Source: an uncultured Bacteroidales bacterium
GTDB taxonomy: Bacteria > Bacteroidota > Bacteroidia > Bacteroidales > UBA3663
Assembly (NCBI GenBank): GCA_905235375.1
Contig: CAJOLH010000001.1
Coordinates: forward strand, 1-64,000
DNA length: 64,000 nucleotides
Direction: 5' to 3'
Each line of letters starts with the position of its first letter. Within the stretch, counting starts at the first letter, position 1. Both the position numbers and the translations under genes were made by a program. Under the pieces are notes generated by a model, which was not told the DNA's origin, did not search any database, and saw only the letters and a program-made list of their open reading frames with translations. Shown in pieces: positions 41,430-51,736 of this stretch.

Positions 41430-43190
41430 ATGAAAACAGCTATATTTCCCCTCTTATTAACTGCCCTCGCCCTTAGCTCCTGCTCCGACTTCTTTGAGCC
41501 GGAAACGAGCGATGCCCTCACTGGCGATGACTATATGTCCGACCTTAATGAGATGGCAACGGGCTACCTCGGCGTGCTCACCAAGATGCAGGCTGCCGGT
41601 GACAAGGAGATCTACCTTACCGACACACGTGCCGAGATGCTCGAACCTACTTCGCAATCGACAGCCGAACTCATTGCGCTCTATAACTACGAAGACAACC
41701 TCAGTGGAAACTCGTATGCTGACCCTGCGCTCTATTACGACGTAGTGATAGCCTGCAACGACTATATACAGAACATGATCGAGTTTCACACCGCCCATCC
41801 CGAGCTCATTGCCCAAACCGACTACTTCCCGGGATTACTATCATCGGCGCTTCGCGTCAAGGTGTGGGCGTACATCACTCTTGGCGAGATCTACGGTCAG
41901 GCTTTGTGGTTCGACGACCCCATAGTCAAGATGCAGGACGTCCGCAACTCCAGTGTTTTCACGCTGCTGCCCATGGAGCAGATCCTCGAACGCTGCATCG
42001 CGATCCTCGAAAATGGTTATCAGGGCTTCTCTGCCAAGGAAAACTTTTCCTGGGTAGCTTGGATCGACCCCGAAAACGTCACCAACATCGCCAACTCGCC
42101 CTACCGCTATTGGGATCAGATGACACCTCCCTACGAGGCTCTTCTGGCGAAATGCAAGATTTGGAGTGCTGCCTATAAGGAGCGTAATGGGCAGAATGCT
42201 GAGAGCGACTACCAAGCCGTGCTTGATCAGCTGCTGCCTTTCCTCGACGACGAGTGGCAGTCATTCCCACATTACTGGAAGCGCGCCGGTCGTACGCCTA
42301 CAGTATATAATAATATGTATAACTACGCCACACCAAATCAGGAGGAATCTGTTTCGGCCATCATCTACGACTATACGAAGAACCAGACGAACCGCCTGCT
42401 CTACCATTTCTCGAACGAATACCCCAATGCCTATCTTCTCACCACCAACGAGGCTGCCCGCCTTCGCTTTGAAGACAATGAGTTCGATCCCTTGGGCACG
42501 CAAACCATCGACCAGCGTTTAGGGCGAACTACGAGAGAGAACGGATCGATATGGTACGTTTCGAAGTTCCGTCCCATCGGCAGCACCGTGCGCACCAATG
42601 CCTATCAGGACGATGTGCATGTCTATACTTTCCGCGCTGCCGAACTTTTCCTGTGGCTTGCCGAAGCCTGCAACCACCTGCAGCGTTTTGAGGCAATGGA
42701 TCGCATCATCAACCAGGGTTTCACCAGCGCTCAGTACGAGATGCTTCAGGCCATTGAGGAGGGTGTCGATTCGCTCTATACCGAGAAGCAGCTGTTCAAC
42801 TATCGTGGCTTCACAACCGAATGGGCGTGTCCCTCATCGACCGACCGCTACGGAATGTACACAGGCTTCCGCACCTGCCTGACCCTCGCCGACGTAGATC
42901 TGTGGGACGAAACAAAGCTACAGGAAGGTTACTCCCTCCAGCAGATCATGCGTCATAACGATGAGCTGATTCGCAACGAATGGATTCTCGAATTCCCCGT
43001 CGAAGGCAAGACCTACCCCGCTATGAACCGCATGGCCGAGCACTACAATGACCCGTCGTTTGTCTCCGACATCGTCCGCGTCAAGTACGAAGCCAACGGC
43101 ATGGCCGACCAAATCACCTCCAAGATTCAATCCGCCAGCCCCATCACCGGCCTGCCGGGATATTGGGTGCCTTGGGATTTAGGGCTGTAG
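41430..43190 (+). CDS. RagB/SusD family nutrient uptake lipoprotein
   Basis: LALSSCSDFFEPET; SusD-like C-terminus; directly downstream of susC-like gene. Confidence 0.88.
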   Translation: MKTAIFPLLLTALALSSCSDFFEPETSDALTGDDYMSDLNEMATGYLGVLTKMQAAGDKEIYLTDTRAEMLEPTSQSTAELIALYNYEDNLSGNSYADPALYYDVVIACNDYIQNMIEFHTAHPELIAQTDYFPGLLSSALRVKVWAYITLGEIYGQALWFDDPIVKMQDVRNSSVFTLLPMEQILERCIAILENGYQGFSAKENFSWVAWIDPENVTNIANSPYRYWDQMTPPYEALLAKCKIWSAAYKERNGQNAESDYQAVLDQLLPFLDDEWQSFPHYWKRAGRTPTVYNNMYNYATPNQEESVSAIIYDYTKNQTNRLLYHFSNEYPNAYLLTTNEAARLRFEDNEFDPLGTQTIDQRLGRTTRENGSIWYVSKFRPIGSTVRTNAYQDDVHVYTFRAAELFLWLAEACNHLQRFEAMDRIINQGFTSAQYEMLQAIEEGVDSLYTEKQLFNYRGFTTEWACPSSTDRYGMYTGFRTCLTLADVDLWDETKLQEGYSLQQIMRHNDELIRNEWILEFPVEGKTYPAMNRMAEHYNDPSFVSDIVRVKYEANGMADQITSKIQSASPITGLPGYWVPWDLGL

Positions 43191-43231
43191 ATGGAAAAGA
43201 TGAAATATCAACCCTTAAAAGCTAAACAATT

Positions 43232-44005
43232 ATGCCGAGTAATAACGATTCTAACAAACCTGCGTTCGATGGTATATTCCGAAAGTCGTCCAACTGGCAA
43301 ACACTAAGGTTTTACCAAAAATCGGAGGTCTTGTATCAGATGACTTATGTCTTCTGTGATCGTTTTATGGAGCATTATGGTGATAGGACTGTCGATCAGA
43401 TGATACAAGCTGCGCGTTCCGGCAAGCAGAATATTGTCGAAGGTTCAGAAGATGGCAAGACATCGATGGAGATGGAATTGAAACTTCTTAACGTGGCACG
43501 CGCAAGTATCGGAGAGTTGCGTCAGGATTTTGAAGATTTCATCAAGTCCCGACAACTCTGCATGTGGGAGATTGGCGACGAGCGGTTTCAATCTATGCAG
43601 GATTTTACCAAACGTCATAACCAATTAAGCGAATATGAGCCTTATTTTCAACGATGGTCAGCCGAGGAAATGGCCAACACAGGTCTCACACTTTGCTTTC
43701 AGGTGGATGCTATGATGAACAAATACATGAAATATCTTGAAGAGACATTCGTCACTCAAGGAGGCATCAAGGAAAGAATGCATCAGGCACGCACCAACTA
43801 CCGCAAACAGCAGGATGAACACCTTGCTGAGCTTGAAAAGGCTATTCCCGCCCTTCAGCAACAGCTCGCTAAAGCACAGGCTGAGGCCGCAACATGGCAA
43901 GCTGCTTACGAAGACCTCAAGCAACGAGCTTTGGCATCCTACCATCGACAACAAGACGAAATCTGCGAACTTAAAACAAAGCTCTCTGCTTTCAATAGTA
44001 AGTAG
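43232..44005 (+). CDS. four-helix-bundle suffix-domain protein (S23/IVS-like) with C-terminal coiled coil
   Basis: LRFYQKSEVLYQMTYVFCDRFMEHYGDRTVDQMIQAARSGKQNIVEGSEDGKTSMEMELKLLNVARASIGELRQDFEDF; Q/A-rich coiled-coil tail. Confidence 0.82.
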   Translation: MPSNNDSNKPAFDGIFRKSSNWQTLRFYQKSEVLYQMTYVFCDRFMEHYGDRTVDQMIQAARSGKQNIVEGSEDGKTSMEMELKLLNVARASIGELRQDFEDFIKSRQLCMWEIGDERFQSMQDFTKRHNQLSEYEPYFQRWSAEEMANTGLTLCFQVDAMMNKYMKYLEETFVTQGGIKERMHQARTNYRKQQDEHLAELEKAIPALQQQLAKAQAEAATWQAAYEDLKQRALASYHRQQDEICELKTKLSAFNSK

Positions 44006-44122
44006 ATACATTTATGTGAAAATAGACTATTTCAAGCCGACTCATTTATGTAAAAATGTCTTTTCAAGGGACTCAAGAATATAATCAGCGACACTATCAA
44101 TATTTATTCAACACAAACAACT

Positions 44123-46822
44123 ATGAAAAAGATCCTCATCCTGGCAGCTTTAGCTACACTAACTGCTGTCACCCTCAATGCCCAAAGTCGTAAGACGTGG
44201 GATTTCCGCGAAGGCATGAGCGATGCAACGAAGCTCGACCTCAATGCCGACACACAACTCTGGGGTGCCAACCGCACCACTGACGATGGCGAAGTCTATG
44301 GTTGGAAGAACGTTGCAACGCTCAGCAGCACCTTCATGGCCAATGGCAATCCAATCAAGGAATTTGAAGGACTCTCTTTCGGCGGCACGCTGAGTGCCAA
44401 CTCCATCCTCATCGATGCCACAACCTTCCGTTTGTCGCGTAAGGACAACACCATCACCCTGCCCAAACTCGCTAACGGGCAAACCGTTACGCTCATTGCA
44501 CGTTCGGCCAATGCTACTGCGACCGATCGCGGCTTTGTCTCTGGCAACTCGAACCTGACTTATATCTCCGGACCCGATGGCGGCATCTGCCTCGGCCGCA
44601 GTGCTGAAGGAGCCAGTGAGGATGGCAACTACACCCTCGTATGGGAAGTGACCACAGCCGAAACCGATTCGGTGGAATGTATCATCAAGGTTGTGACTGG
44701 CGGTCTCGATATAGGCTTAATTATGATTGACAATGGCGACGAACCTGAAATCGAAACGGATGCCAACGTGGGCTTCATCTTCAATGGAGACTTTGACAGC
44801 GAGCCACTTTATATCGGTACAGGTATTGCTGATCATGCCACAATCACACCGTTGCCAATGGATGAATGCATCGATGGCTCCATCACCATGGACAGCCTCA
44901 TGACCTTCGACGTAATCATTGTTGCCCAGACGGCTGCCGCCGAAATAATAGTACCTATCGGAACAAAGGATTACGCGGGTGAATTCTTCGAGAATCTGCG
45001 TAATTTCGTCCCCATCCTTGTCACTGAGCCTAATTCCAGGTTAGGTGCAGGCCCGATATATCCTGAAGAGACCTACGGCTTCACCGTTGCCGAAGACTTG
45101 CTCGAAGAGGAACTCTTCAAGGACGTGCAGTTCGAAGAAACCGAAAATGGCTTCGTCTTGCCAATGTTCGATCCTTCCATTACCGGTAAAGAGCTCGTTT
45201 ATGGTGTTGATTTACTCGGAGATTTTGCCGATGATGAAGTCTTTGCCACTGTCAATGGGCACACGGCCATTCATGTGCATGGTAAAAAGAACGCGCTTAT
45301 GGTTATTCCCATCAGTGAATATTATATCCTTGAATACGGCCTGCACGACAGCGGAAACACCCTGCTTCAGAATGCCATAACCTTCCTGAAGAGAACCAAG
45401 GGTGAGGTACTCACTGCCAGCAAGCCAACGGCTACGCTGACTTACGAGGATGGCGTTACCACTGTCACTCTCAAGTCGGCCATTGCTGGCGCAAAAATCT
45501 ATTACACCACCGATGGAAGCGAGCCCGACACTCACCGCGAACCCTATAGCGAGCCACTCGTCTTCACTCAGCCCGCCGTTCTCAAGGCATTCGTCAAGGC
45601 TCCTGCCTATTATGACTCACCCGTTCTTGAACAGGAGGTTGCAATCAAGACCGTGCTCCAGGCTCCCGTCGTAACCCTCGAAGGTGCCGAAGGATTCACG
45701 ACCATCACGCTTACCACTTCTGCTCCCGAAGCCCAGATCTATTACAGTTTCAATGGACAAAGCGCTGCTGATCGTGCCACACTCTATGCCGAGCCTATCG
45801 TCATCAACGAGCCTGGTATCATCACCGCATTTGCATACGCCGACAATTATCTTGCTTCAGCTATGACCGTTGAAGAGATTCCTGTTGGTGGCATTCCTGC
45901 TGTGAAGGACACTCTTGCACACTTCAACCCCAACACTGTCGATTGGTTTGACAATGCTGTTATCACCATTGGCGAGAACACCTATACAGCTGCCGATGCG
46001 GTAACAGAAGGCATCGCCAGTGGTAATGCTTCGGCGTTCTACTATTTCAGCAAGAATAGCTGGAGCTACTACAGCGATGAGGTGGATCACACCGAAATCG
46101 TCTATGACGAGGATGGTGTTACTCCGCTGAAGGACATCAACGGCAACGACTCCATCAAAGTCATCTACAAACCAGCTACCGACAACTTGCGCACCGCAGC
46201 ATCGACCACCGACCCGCAGTGGATCATCAAGTCCAATGGTCAGGTCTTCACGGGCGAAACCAGCCTCAGTCCTGCCGGTTATGCTTACAATGAGGGCGCT
46301 TCTGCCAATCGCTACTACGACACTCCGCTCGACTGCATCGGCGGCAATGCCTCCCAGGGCGCACTCACCTTCGGCGGCAAGAATTCGGGCGAGCCATATT
46401 CGGGCCGACTCGAATCGACCATTCCTTTCGAAGCTCCGTTCGACATCGTGATCTATGCAGGCAATGGCAGCAGCGATCAGCCTACTATCCAAATCGAAGT
46501 ATCGGCAGATGGCGAAACTTGGACAAGTCTTGGTCTTGCCAATGCAGCAACCACGCAGCGTCATATCCGCAAGACTCGCGTCCACTACACCGAGCAAGGA
46601 TCCTGCTACGTGCGTCTTAACCAAACGGGCGGCTCCAGCAAGTTCCAGGTCTATGACCTCTACGTCATCGCCACCGAAGGATTGACAGGCATCGAGACCA
46701 TCAATGCCGACACCGACAGTCGCGCCGATGTAACCGCCTTCGACCTCTATGGTCGTCGCATCCAGCAGCCCGCCTCTGGTCAGATATACATCGTTGGTGG
46801 CAAGAAGATGATTGTGCGGTAA
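44123..46822 (+). CDS. secreted protein with chitobiase/beta-hexosaminidase C-terminal-type repeats
   Basis: AKIYYTTDGSEPDTHREPYSEPLVF; AQIYYSFNGQ...; C-terminus DLYGRRIQQPASGQIYIVGGKKMIVR. Confidence 0.7.
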   Translation: MKKILILAALATLTAVTLNAQSRKTWDFREGMSDATKLDLNADTQLWGANRTTDDGEVYGWKNVATLSSTFMANGNPIKEFEGLSFGGTLSANSILIDATTFRLSRKDNTITLPKLANGQTVTLIARSANATATDRGFVSGNSNLTYISGPDGGICLGRSAEGASEDGNYTLVWEVTTAETDSVECIIKVVTGGLDIGLIMIDNGDEPEIETDANVGFIFNGDFDSEPLYIGTGIADHATITPLPMDECIDGSITMDSLMTFDVIIVAQTAAAEIIVPIGTKDYAGEFFENLRNFVPILVTEPNSRLGAGPIYPEETYGFTVAEDLLEEELFKDVQFEETENGFVLPMFDPSITGKELVYGVDLLGDFADDEVFATVNGHTAIHVHGKKNALMVIPISEYYILEYGLHDSGNTLLQNAITFLKRTKGEVLTASKPTATLTYEDGVTTVTLKSAIAGAKIYYTTDGSEPDTHREPYSEPLVFTQPAVLKAFVKAPAYYDSPVLEQEVAIKTVLQAPVVTLEGAEGFTTITLTTSAPEAQIYYSFNGQSAADRATLYAEPIVINEPGIITAFAYADNYLASAMTVEEIPVGGIPAVKDTLAHFNPNTVDWFDNAVITIGENTYTAADAVTEGIASGNASAFYYFSKNSWSYYSDEVDHTEIVYDEDGVTPLKDINGNDSIKVIYKPATDNLRTAASTTDPQWIIKSNGQVFTGETSLSPAGYAYNEGASANRYYDTPLDCIGGNASQGALTFGGKNSGEPYSGRLESTIPFEAPFDIVIYAGNGSSDQPTIQIEVSADGETWTSLGLANAATTQRHIRKTRVHYTEQGSCYVRLNQTGGSSKFQVYDLYVIATEGLTGIETINADTDSRADVTAFDLYGRRIQQPASGQIYIVGGKKMIVR

Positions 46823-46841
46823 GTCTATTCAAACCAACTCA

Positions 46842-48398
46842 ATGAACAACCGACCTTCTTCCCTTCGGAATATTGTCACACTCATTGCTGCAATCACGCT
46901 TCTGACAGCCTGCAAGGAAACGAAGACCTACACAATCGGAGTTTCGCAATGCGGACAGGGTCAATGGCGTGAGAAGGTGAATCATGAGATGTTGGCAGCC
47001 CAGCACCTTTACGAGCAACATGTAAAGGTGACGATTGCCAACGCTCATGATAACACACAGCTGCAGATCCACCAGATTGACAGTCTTGTCAACGAAGGCA
47101 TCGACCTGCTTGTGGTGGCTCCCAACGAGTCATCCCAACTGATTGCCATCATTTCCGAAGTGAGAAAGAAGGGGCTGCCAGTAATCTTCTTCGACCGCAA
47201 GGCTGTAACCGACGACTATACCTCCTTTATAGGTGGAAGCAATGTCGAAGCGGGACGTGCTTCGGGCGAATATGCAATCCAGGTGGTCGAAGCCATGTCC
47301 ATCAGTGGTCGAAAACCATTCATCATGGAGATTACTGGTAATATGAACACTTCTCCTGCACAGGAACGCCATGAAGGATTTGTGCAAGCGATGGAAGGTC
47401 ATGAGGCCATCCACTATGTCTGCTTCGAAGGAGACTGGTCGTCAGACGAAGCGTGTCGCATTGTAGAAGAGCAGATACAGTCAGGCAACCTGCCCGACCT
47501 TGTATTCTGTCACAATGACGGTATGGCAACGGGTGTTTATAAGGCGGTCGTTGAGAATGGACTTGAAGGGAAAATAAAGATTCTGGGTATCGATGGCTTG
47601 CCGGGAGAGGGTATCGAATACGTACAGTTTGGCCATCAGGCAGGTTCCTACATCTACCCGACGCATGGCGAAAGGATAGTGCGCTTGGCATTGGATATCC
47701 TGACCGGCAAGCCTTTCGAACGGGAAAACATTCTTCAGGGTATGATGATTACCCCCGAGAATGTAAATCTTGTAGATCTCAACAGTCGTGAACTGATGAA
47801 ACAGAATCACGACCTGATCATTATCCAGAATAAACTGGAGGACTCGCTCCAACTCTACAGCACCCAGCACAAACTGCTTATCGCAAGCCTTGTGGGATTA
47901 GTGGTGCTTGCCTTGGCAGTCATTCTTGCCTGGTATGCCTATTGGCAGTCGCGCAGAACCCTGCGCCAGCGGCAATCGATGAACGAGGAACAGACGCTCT
48001 TCTACACCGATGCCAGCAACCGTAAGCTGCACGAGTTATTCATCATCCCCGAAGACCAATTACCGCCTCCACGCTCGCAGGACATGATCTTCGCCGAGCA
48101 GTTGAACGAAATCATTCGCAAGAAAATGTCGAATCCCAACCTGAAGATGGAACAGTTGGGCGAAGAGATGGGATTGAGTCGCATTCAGCTATATCGGAAA
48201 GTTAAAGCCATCACAGGACAATCACCCGTAGAACTATTGCGGCAGATGAGGCTGCAAAAGGCATATTCCCTGCTGACCTCCACCACGAAGACCATTGCGG
48301 AAATAGCTTACGAGGTAGGTTTCGGTACTCCCGGCTATTTCTCCAGTTGCTTCAAGAAACAATTCGGGAAATATCCCACAGATTTAAGGACAGAGTAA
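46842..48398 (+). CDS. one-component transmembrane regulator: periplasmic LacI/ribose-binding-like sensor + TM + AraC HTH
   Basis: YTIGVSQCGQGQWREKVNHEML...DLLVVAPNESSQLIAIISEVRKKGLPVIFFDRK; TM LLIASLVGLVVLALAVILAWYAYW; AraC HTH MEQLGEEMGLSRIQLYRKVKAITGQSPVELLR; no kinase. Confidence 0.9.
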   Translation: MNNRPSSLRNIVTLIAAITLLTACKETKTYTIGVSQCGQGQWREKVNHEMLAAQHLYEQHVKVTIANAHDNTQLQIHQIDSLVNEGIDLLVVAPNESSQLIAIISEVRKKGLPVIFFDRKAVTDDYTSFIGGSNVEAGRASGEYAIQVVEAMSISGRKPFIMEITGNMNTSPAQERHEGFVQAMEGHEAIHYVCFEGDWSSDEACRIVEEQIQSGNLPDLVFCHNDGMATGVYKAVVENGLEGKIKILGIDGLPGEGIEYVQFGHQAGSYIYPTHGERIVRLALDILTGKPFERENILQGMMITPENVNLVDLNSRELMKQNHDLIIIQNKLEDSLQLYSTQHKLLIASLVGLVVLALAVILAWYAYWQSRRTLRQRQSMNEEQTLFYTDASNRKLHELFIIPEDQLPPPRSQDMIFAEQLNEIIRKKMSNPNLKMEQLGEEMGLSRIQLYRKVKAITGQSPVELLRQMRLQKAYSLLTSTTKTIAEIAYEVGFGTPGYFSSCFKKQFGKYPTDLRTE

Positions 48399-48412
48399 TC
48401 TGTCCTTTTTTT
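48386..48412 (+). terminator. intrinsic terminator overlapping the regulator stop codon
   Basis: AAGGACAGA-GTAA-TCTGTCCTT followed by a T-run; loop TAA is the stop codon (48396-48398). Confidence 0.9.
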
Positions 48413-48553
48413 ATTCAACTTTCGCAAATGCGAAACTTGAGTATAATAAAATAGGTAGTTAAGAGAATTGATTATTTAGTCAAGGATTGTTACATGCATC
48501 ATATTTTTGATAGGATGAACGATTTTTCGTATATTTATATATAAATAATGTCT

Positions 48554-48561
48554 TAAATTTG
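48554..48561 (+). promoter_or_regulatory. -7 element TAAATTTG
   Basis: TAAATTTGCACCA 47 bp upstream of susC. Confidence 0.6.
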
Positions 48562-48607
48562 CACCATAAAATCACACCAAAATTACTAATTTAATACACA
48601 ATCAACA

Positions 48608-51600
48608 ATGGAACAACTAAAGAAACTTTTTCTCAGTTCGTTGATTCTTCTGCCCGCTACTATAATGTACGCGCAGAATGAAATCAAGGGCACCGTTCTC
48701 GATGACTTGGGTGAAACAGTCATTGGTGCCTCGGTATTGGAGAAAGGTACGACGAACGGTACGATTACCGATTTCGACGGAAATTTCTCCTTGAAGGTTG
48801 ATGCCGGCAAGACGCTGGTGATCTCATACGTTGGCTATAAGACCATTGAAGTGCCTGCACAAAACGGAATGACTGTTACCCTTTCCGAAGATGCTGAAAT
48901 GCTCGAAGAACTTGTCGTGACTGGTTATACCACACAGCGCAAGGCCGACTTGACGGGCGCCATCTCGATGGTTAGCGTCGATGAGATGTCGAAGCAGAAC
49001 GAAAACAACCCGATGAAAGCCCTTCAAGGTCGTGTGCCGGGCATGAACATCCAGGCTGACGGTAATCCTTCAGGCTCAGCAACGGTTCGTATTCGTGGTG
49101 TCGGTACGCTCAACGACAACGACCCGCTCTACATCATCGACGGTGTACCGACCAAAGCCGGTATGCATGAGCTGAACGGCAACGATATCGAAAGCATTCA
49201 GGTACTCAAGGATGCAGCTTCCGCCTCTATCTATGGTAGCCGTGCTGCCAATGGTGTGATCATCATCACCACCAAGAAAGGCAAGGATGGCAAGGTGAAG
49301 GTGAGCTTTGACGGATCGTTGGCCACCTCTTTCTATACCAACAAGATTGAGACGATGAACGCCAGCGAATGGGGTCGCGCCTATTGGCAGGCCTGCGTGA
49401 ATGATGGACTCAACCCCAGCAATAACAACCTCGGCTACAACTTCGATTGGAGCTACGACAAGCTCGGCAACCCCGTGCTGAACAACATGACGATGAACAT
49501 GTATCTCGACGAAAATGCCAGCGTGCGTGCAGGTGATACCGACTGGTTCGACGAAATCACGCGCACAGGCGTCGTTCAGAATTACAATGTATCGGTCAGC
49601 AACGGCTCTGAGAAGGGCAGCTCCTTCTTCTCGATGGGCTACTACGACAACCAGGGCACCATCAAGGACAGCTACTTCAATCGTTTCTCTGGTCGTGCCA
49701 ACAACGACTTCAAGCTCTACGACGGCAAGGTGGTGCTGGGCGAAAACTTCACCATCAACCGCACGAAGGGTGTCGATGCTCCCGGCGGTGTGCTGGAACA
49801 CGCGCTTGAGTTCAACCCCAACTTCCCCATCTATGCCGAAAACGGCAAGTATGCCCAGGCTCTTGGTGCCTATTCCGAGCGCGAGAACCCGCTGAGCATG
49901 ATTGACAATGCCAAGGATAACGAATACACCCAGTGGCGTATGTTCGGCGATGCACATCTGAGCATCACTCCCTTCAAGAACTTTATGATCCGCTCCACCC
50001 TGGGCATGGATTACACGCAGAAGGAGCAGCGCTTCTTCACCTACCCCATTGCCAATGGCAAGGTGATGCGCACCGATTCGGCTGTCGAAGCCAAGCAGGA
50101 GCATACGATGCGCTGGACATGGAATGCCATAGCCACCTACAACCTCGAAATCGGTCGTCACCGTGGTGATGCCATGGTCGGCACCGAGGTCAACCGCCAG
50201 GATTACAAGATGAGCAGTGCCAAGCGCTACGATCTCGCCATCTTGAACACCGACTATATGTGGCCATCGGCTGGTGCAGGTCGCCAGTTGGCAGAAGGCT
50301 TTGGCGAAGGATTCAGCCTCGTCTCCTTCTTTGGCAAAGTCAACTACACCTACAACGAAAGATACCTTGCATCGTTCACCATCCGTCGTGATGGATCGAG
50401 CCGCTTCGGTTCGAACAACCAGTACGGTGTCTTCCCATCAGTATCGGCAGGCTGGCGCATTTCAGACGAGAAGTTCATGGAATCGACCCGTGGATGGCTC
50501 GACAACCTGAAGATCCGCTATTCTTGGGGACAGACAGGTAATCAGGAGATTTCCAACACCGCACGCTACACCCTCTACAAGTCGGTTGTTTCGACAGGAC
50601 TTTGGGGCAGCGGCCAGGCAGGCACCAGCTACGACATTTCAGGTGCGAACGGAGGCTATGACCTTGCCAACGGTTATGTACGCAACCAGCGCGGCAACGA
50701 CGACATCAAGTGGGAGACCACCACGCAGCACAATATCGGTATCGACTACGCGATGTTCCATAATGATATTTACGGCAGCTTCGACTGGTTCAACAAGAAG
50801 ACCACCGACATTCTCCTCTTCATGGAAGGCATTGCCGCTATGGGCGAAGGCTCCGGACAATGGATCAACGCCGGCGAAATGAAGAACAACGGTTGGGAAT
50901 TCAGCCTGGGTTATCGTCACAGCCTGAAGAATGATTTCTCGTGGGACATCAACGGCAACATCAGCCAGTACAACAACGAAATCACCAAATTGCCCGAGAC
51001 CGTGGCTGCCAACGGCAAGTACGGCGGCAATGGAGTGAAGAGCGTAGTAGGTCATCCGATGTTCTCACAGGTCGGCTACATCTACGATGGTATCTTCAAG
51101 ACCCAGGAGGAGATCTACAATCACGCTACCCAGGAAGGCGCAGACCTTGGCCGCATCCGCTACAAGGATCTGAACAACGATGGCCGCATCACCGAAGAGG
51201 ATCAGGATTGGATCTACGACCCGACACCCGCATTCACCTGGGGCTTGAACATCTACCTGCAGTACAAGAATTGGGATATGACCATGTTCTGGCAGGGCGT
51301 ACAAGGCGTCGATGTCGATTGCCGTGGCTACAAGTCGCAGACCGACTTCTGGGCAAACTCCGCCATCAACGTACCTTATCTCAACAAGGGTGTTCGTGCG
51401 CTCGATGCCTGGAGTCCCGCCAATCCGGGCAGCGACATCCCAGCGCTGACCACTTCCGACACCAACAACGAAGGCCGCGTCTCGTCCTACTATATCGAGG
51501 ATGGCAGTTACGTGAAGCTGCGCACCGTGCAGATTGGTTACAATCTACCTCAGAGCGTCAACGAGAAGCTTCATGTCGATCGCATCCGCTTCTATGCCTC

Positions 51601-51718
51601 CGCCCAGAATCTGCTGACCATCAAGAGCAGCGACTTCACGGGCGCCGATCCCGAGAACCCAGGATTCAACTATCCTATTCCTCTCAACCTCACATTTGGT
51701 CTCAATATTTCATTCTAA
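48608..51718 (+). CDS. SusC/RagA family TonB-linked outer membrane protein
   Basis: IKGTVLDDLGETVIGASVLEKGTTNGTITDFDGNFSL, VRIRGVGTLNDNDPLYIIDGVP, ESIQVLKDAASASIYGSRAANGVIIITTKKGK. Confidence 0.96.
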   Translation: MEQLKKLFLSSLILLPATIMYAQNEIKGTVLDDLGETVIGASVLEKGTTNGTITDFDGNFSLKVDAGKTLVISYVGYKTIEVPAQNGMTVTLSEDAEMLEELVVTGYTTQRKADLTGAISMVSVDEMSKQNENNPMKALQGRVPGMNIQADGNPSGSATVRIRGVGTLNDNDPLYIIDGVPTKAGMHELNGNDIESIQVLKDAASASIYGSRAANGVIIITTKKGKDGKVKVSFDGSLATSFYTNKIETMNASEWGRAYWQACVNDGLNPSNNNLGYNFDWSYDKLGNPVLNNMTMNMYLDENASVRAGDTDWFDEITRTGVVQNYNVSVSNGSEKGSSFFSMGYYDNQGTIKDSYFNRFSGRANNDFKLYDGKVVLGENFTINRTKGVDAPGGVLEHALEFNPNFPIYAENGKYAQALGAYSERENPLSMIDNAKDNEYTQWRMFGDAHLSITPFKNFMIRSTLGMDYTQKEQRFFTYPIANGKVMRTDSAVEAKQEHTMRWTWNAIATYNLEIGRHRGDAMVGTEVNRQDYKMSSAKRYDLAILNTDYMWPSAGAGRQLAEGFGEGFSLVSFFGKVNYTYNERYLASFTIRRDGSSRFGSNNQYGVFPSVSAGWRISDEKFMESTRGWLDNLKIRYSWGQTGNQEISNTARYTLYKSVVSTGLWGSGQAGTSYDISGANGGYDLANGYVRNQRGNDDIKWETTTQHNIGIDYAMFHNDIYGSFDWFNKKTTDILLFMEGIAAMGEGSGQWINAGEMKNNGWEFSLGYRHSLKNDFSWDINGNISQYNNEITKLPETVAANGKYGGNGVKSVVGHPMFSQVGYIYDGIFKTQEEIYNHATQEGADLGRIRYKDLNNDGRITEEDQDWIYDPTPAFTWGLNIYLQYKNWDMTMFWQGVQGVDVDCRGYKSQTDFWANSAINVPYLNKGVRALDAWSPANPGSDIPALTTSDTNNEGRVSSYYIEDGSYVKLRTVQIGYNLPQSVNEKLHVDRIRFYASAQNLLTIKSSDFTGADPENPGFNYPIPLNLTFGLNISF

Positions 51719-51736
51719 ACAAACGATACTACGATT

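Noticed and set aside
27134-43190. Phage, ICE or transposon cargo region
   Set aside because: No integrase, transposase, relaxase, att-like repeats or tRNA boundary found in the window
43232-44005. Diversity-generating retroelement (Avd-like protein)
   Set aside because: No reverse transcriptase and no template/variable repeat pair seen in the window
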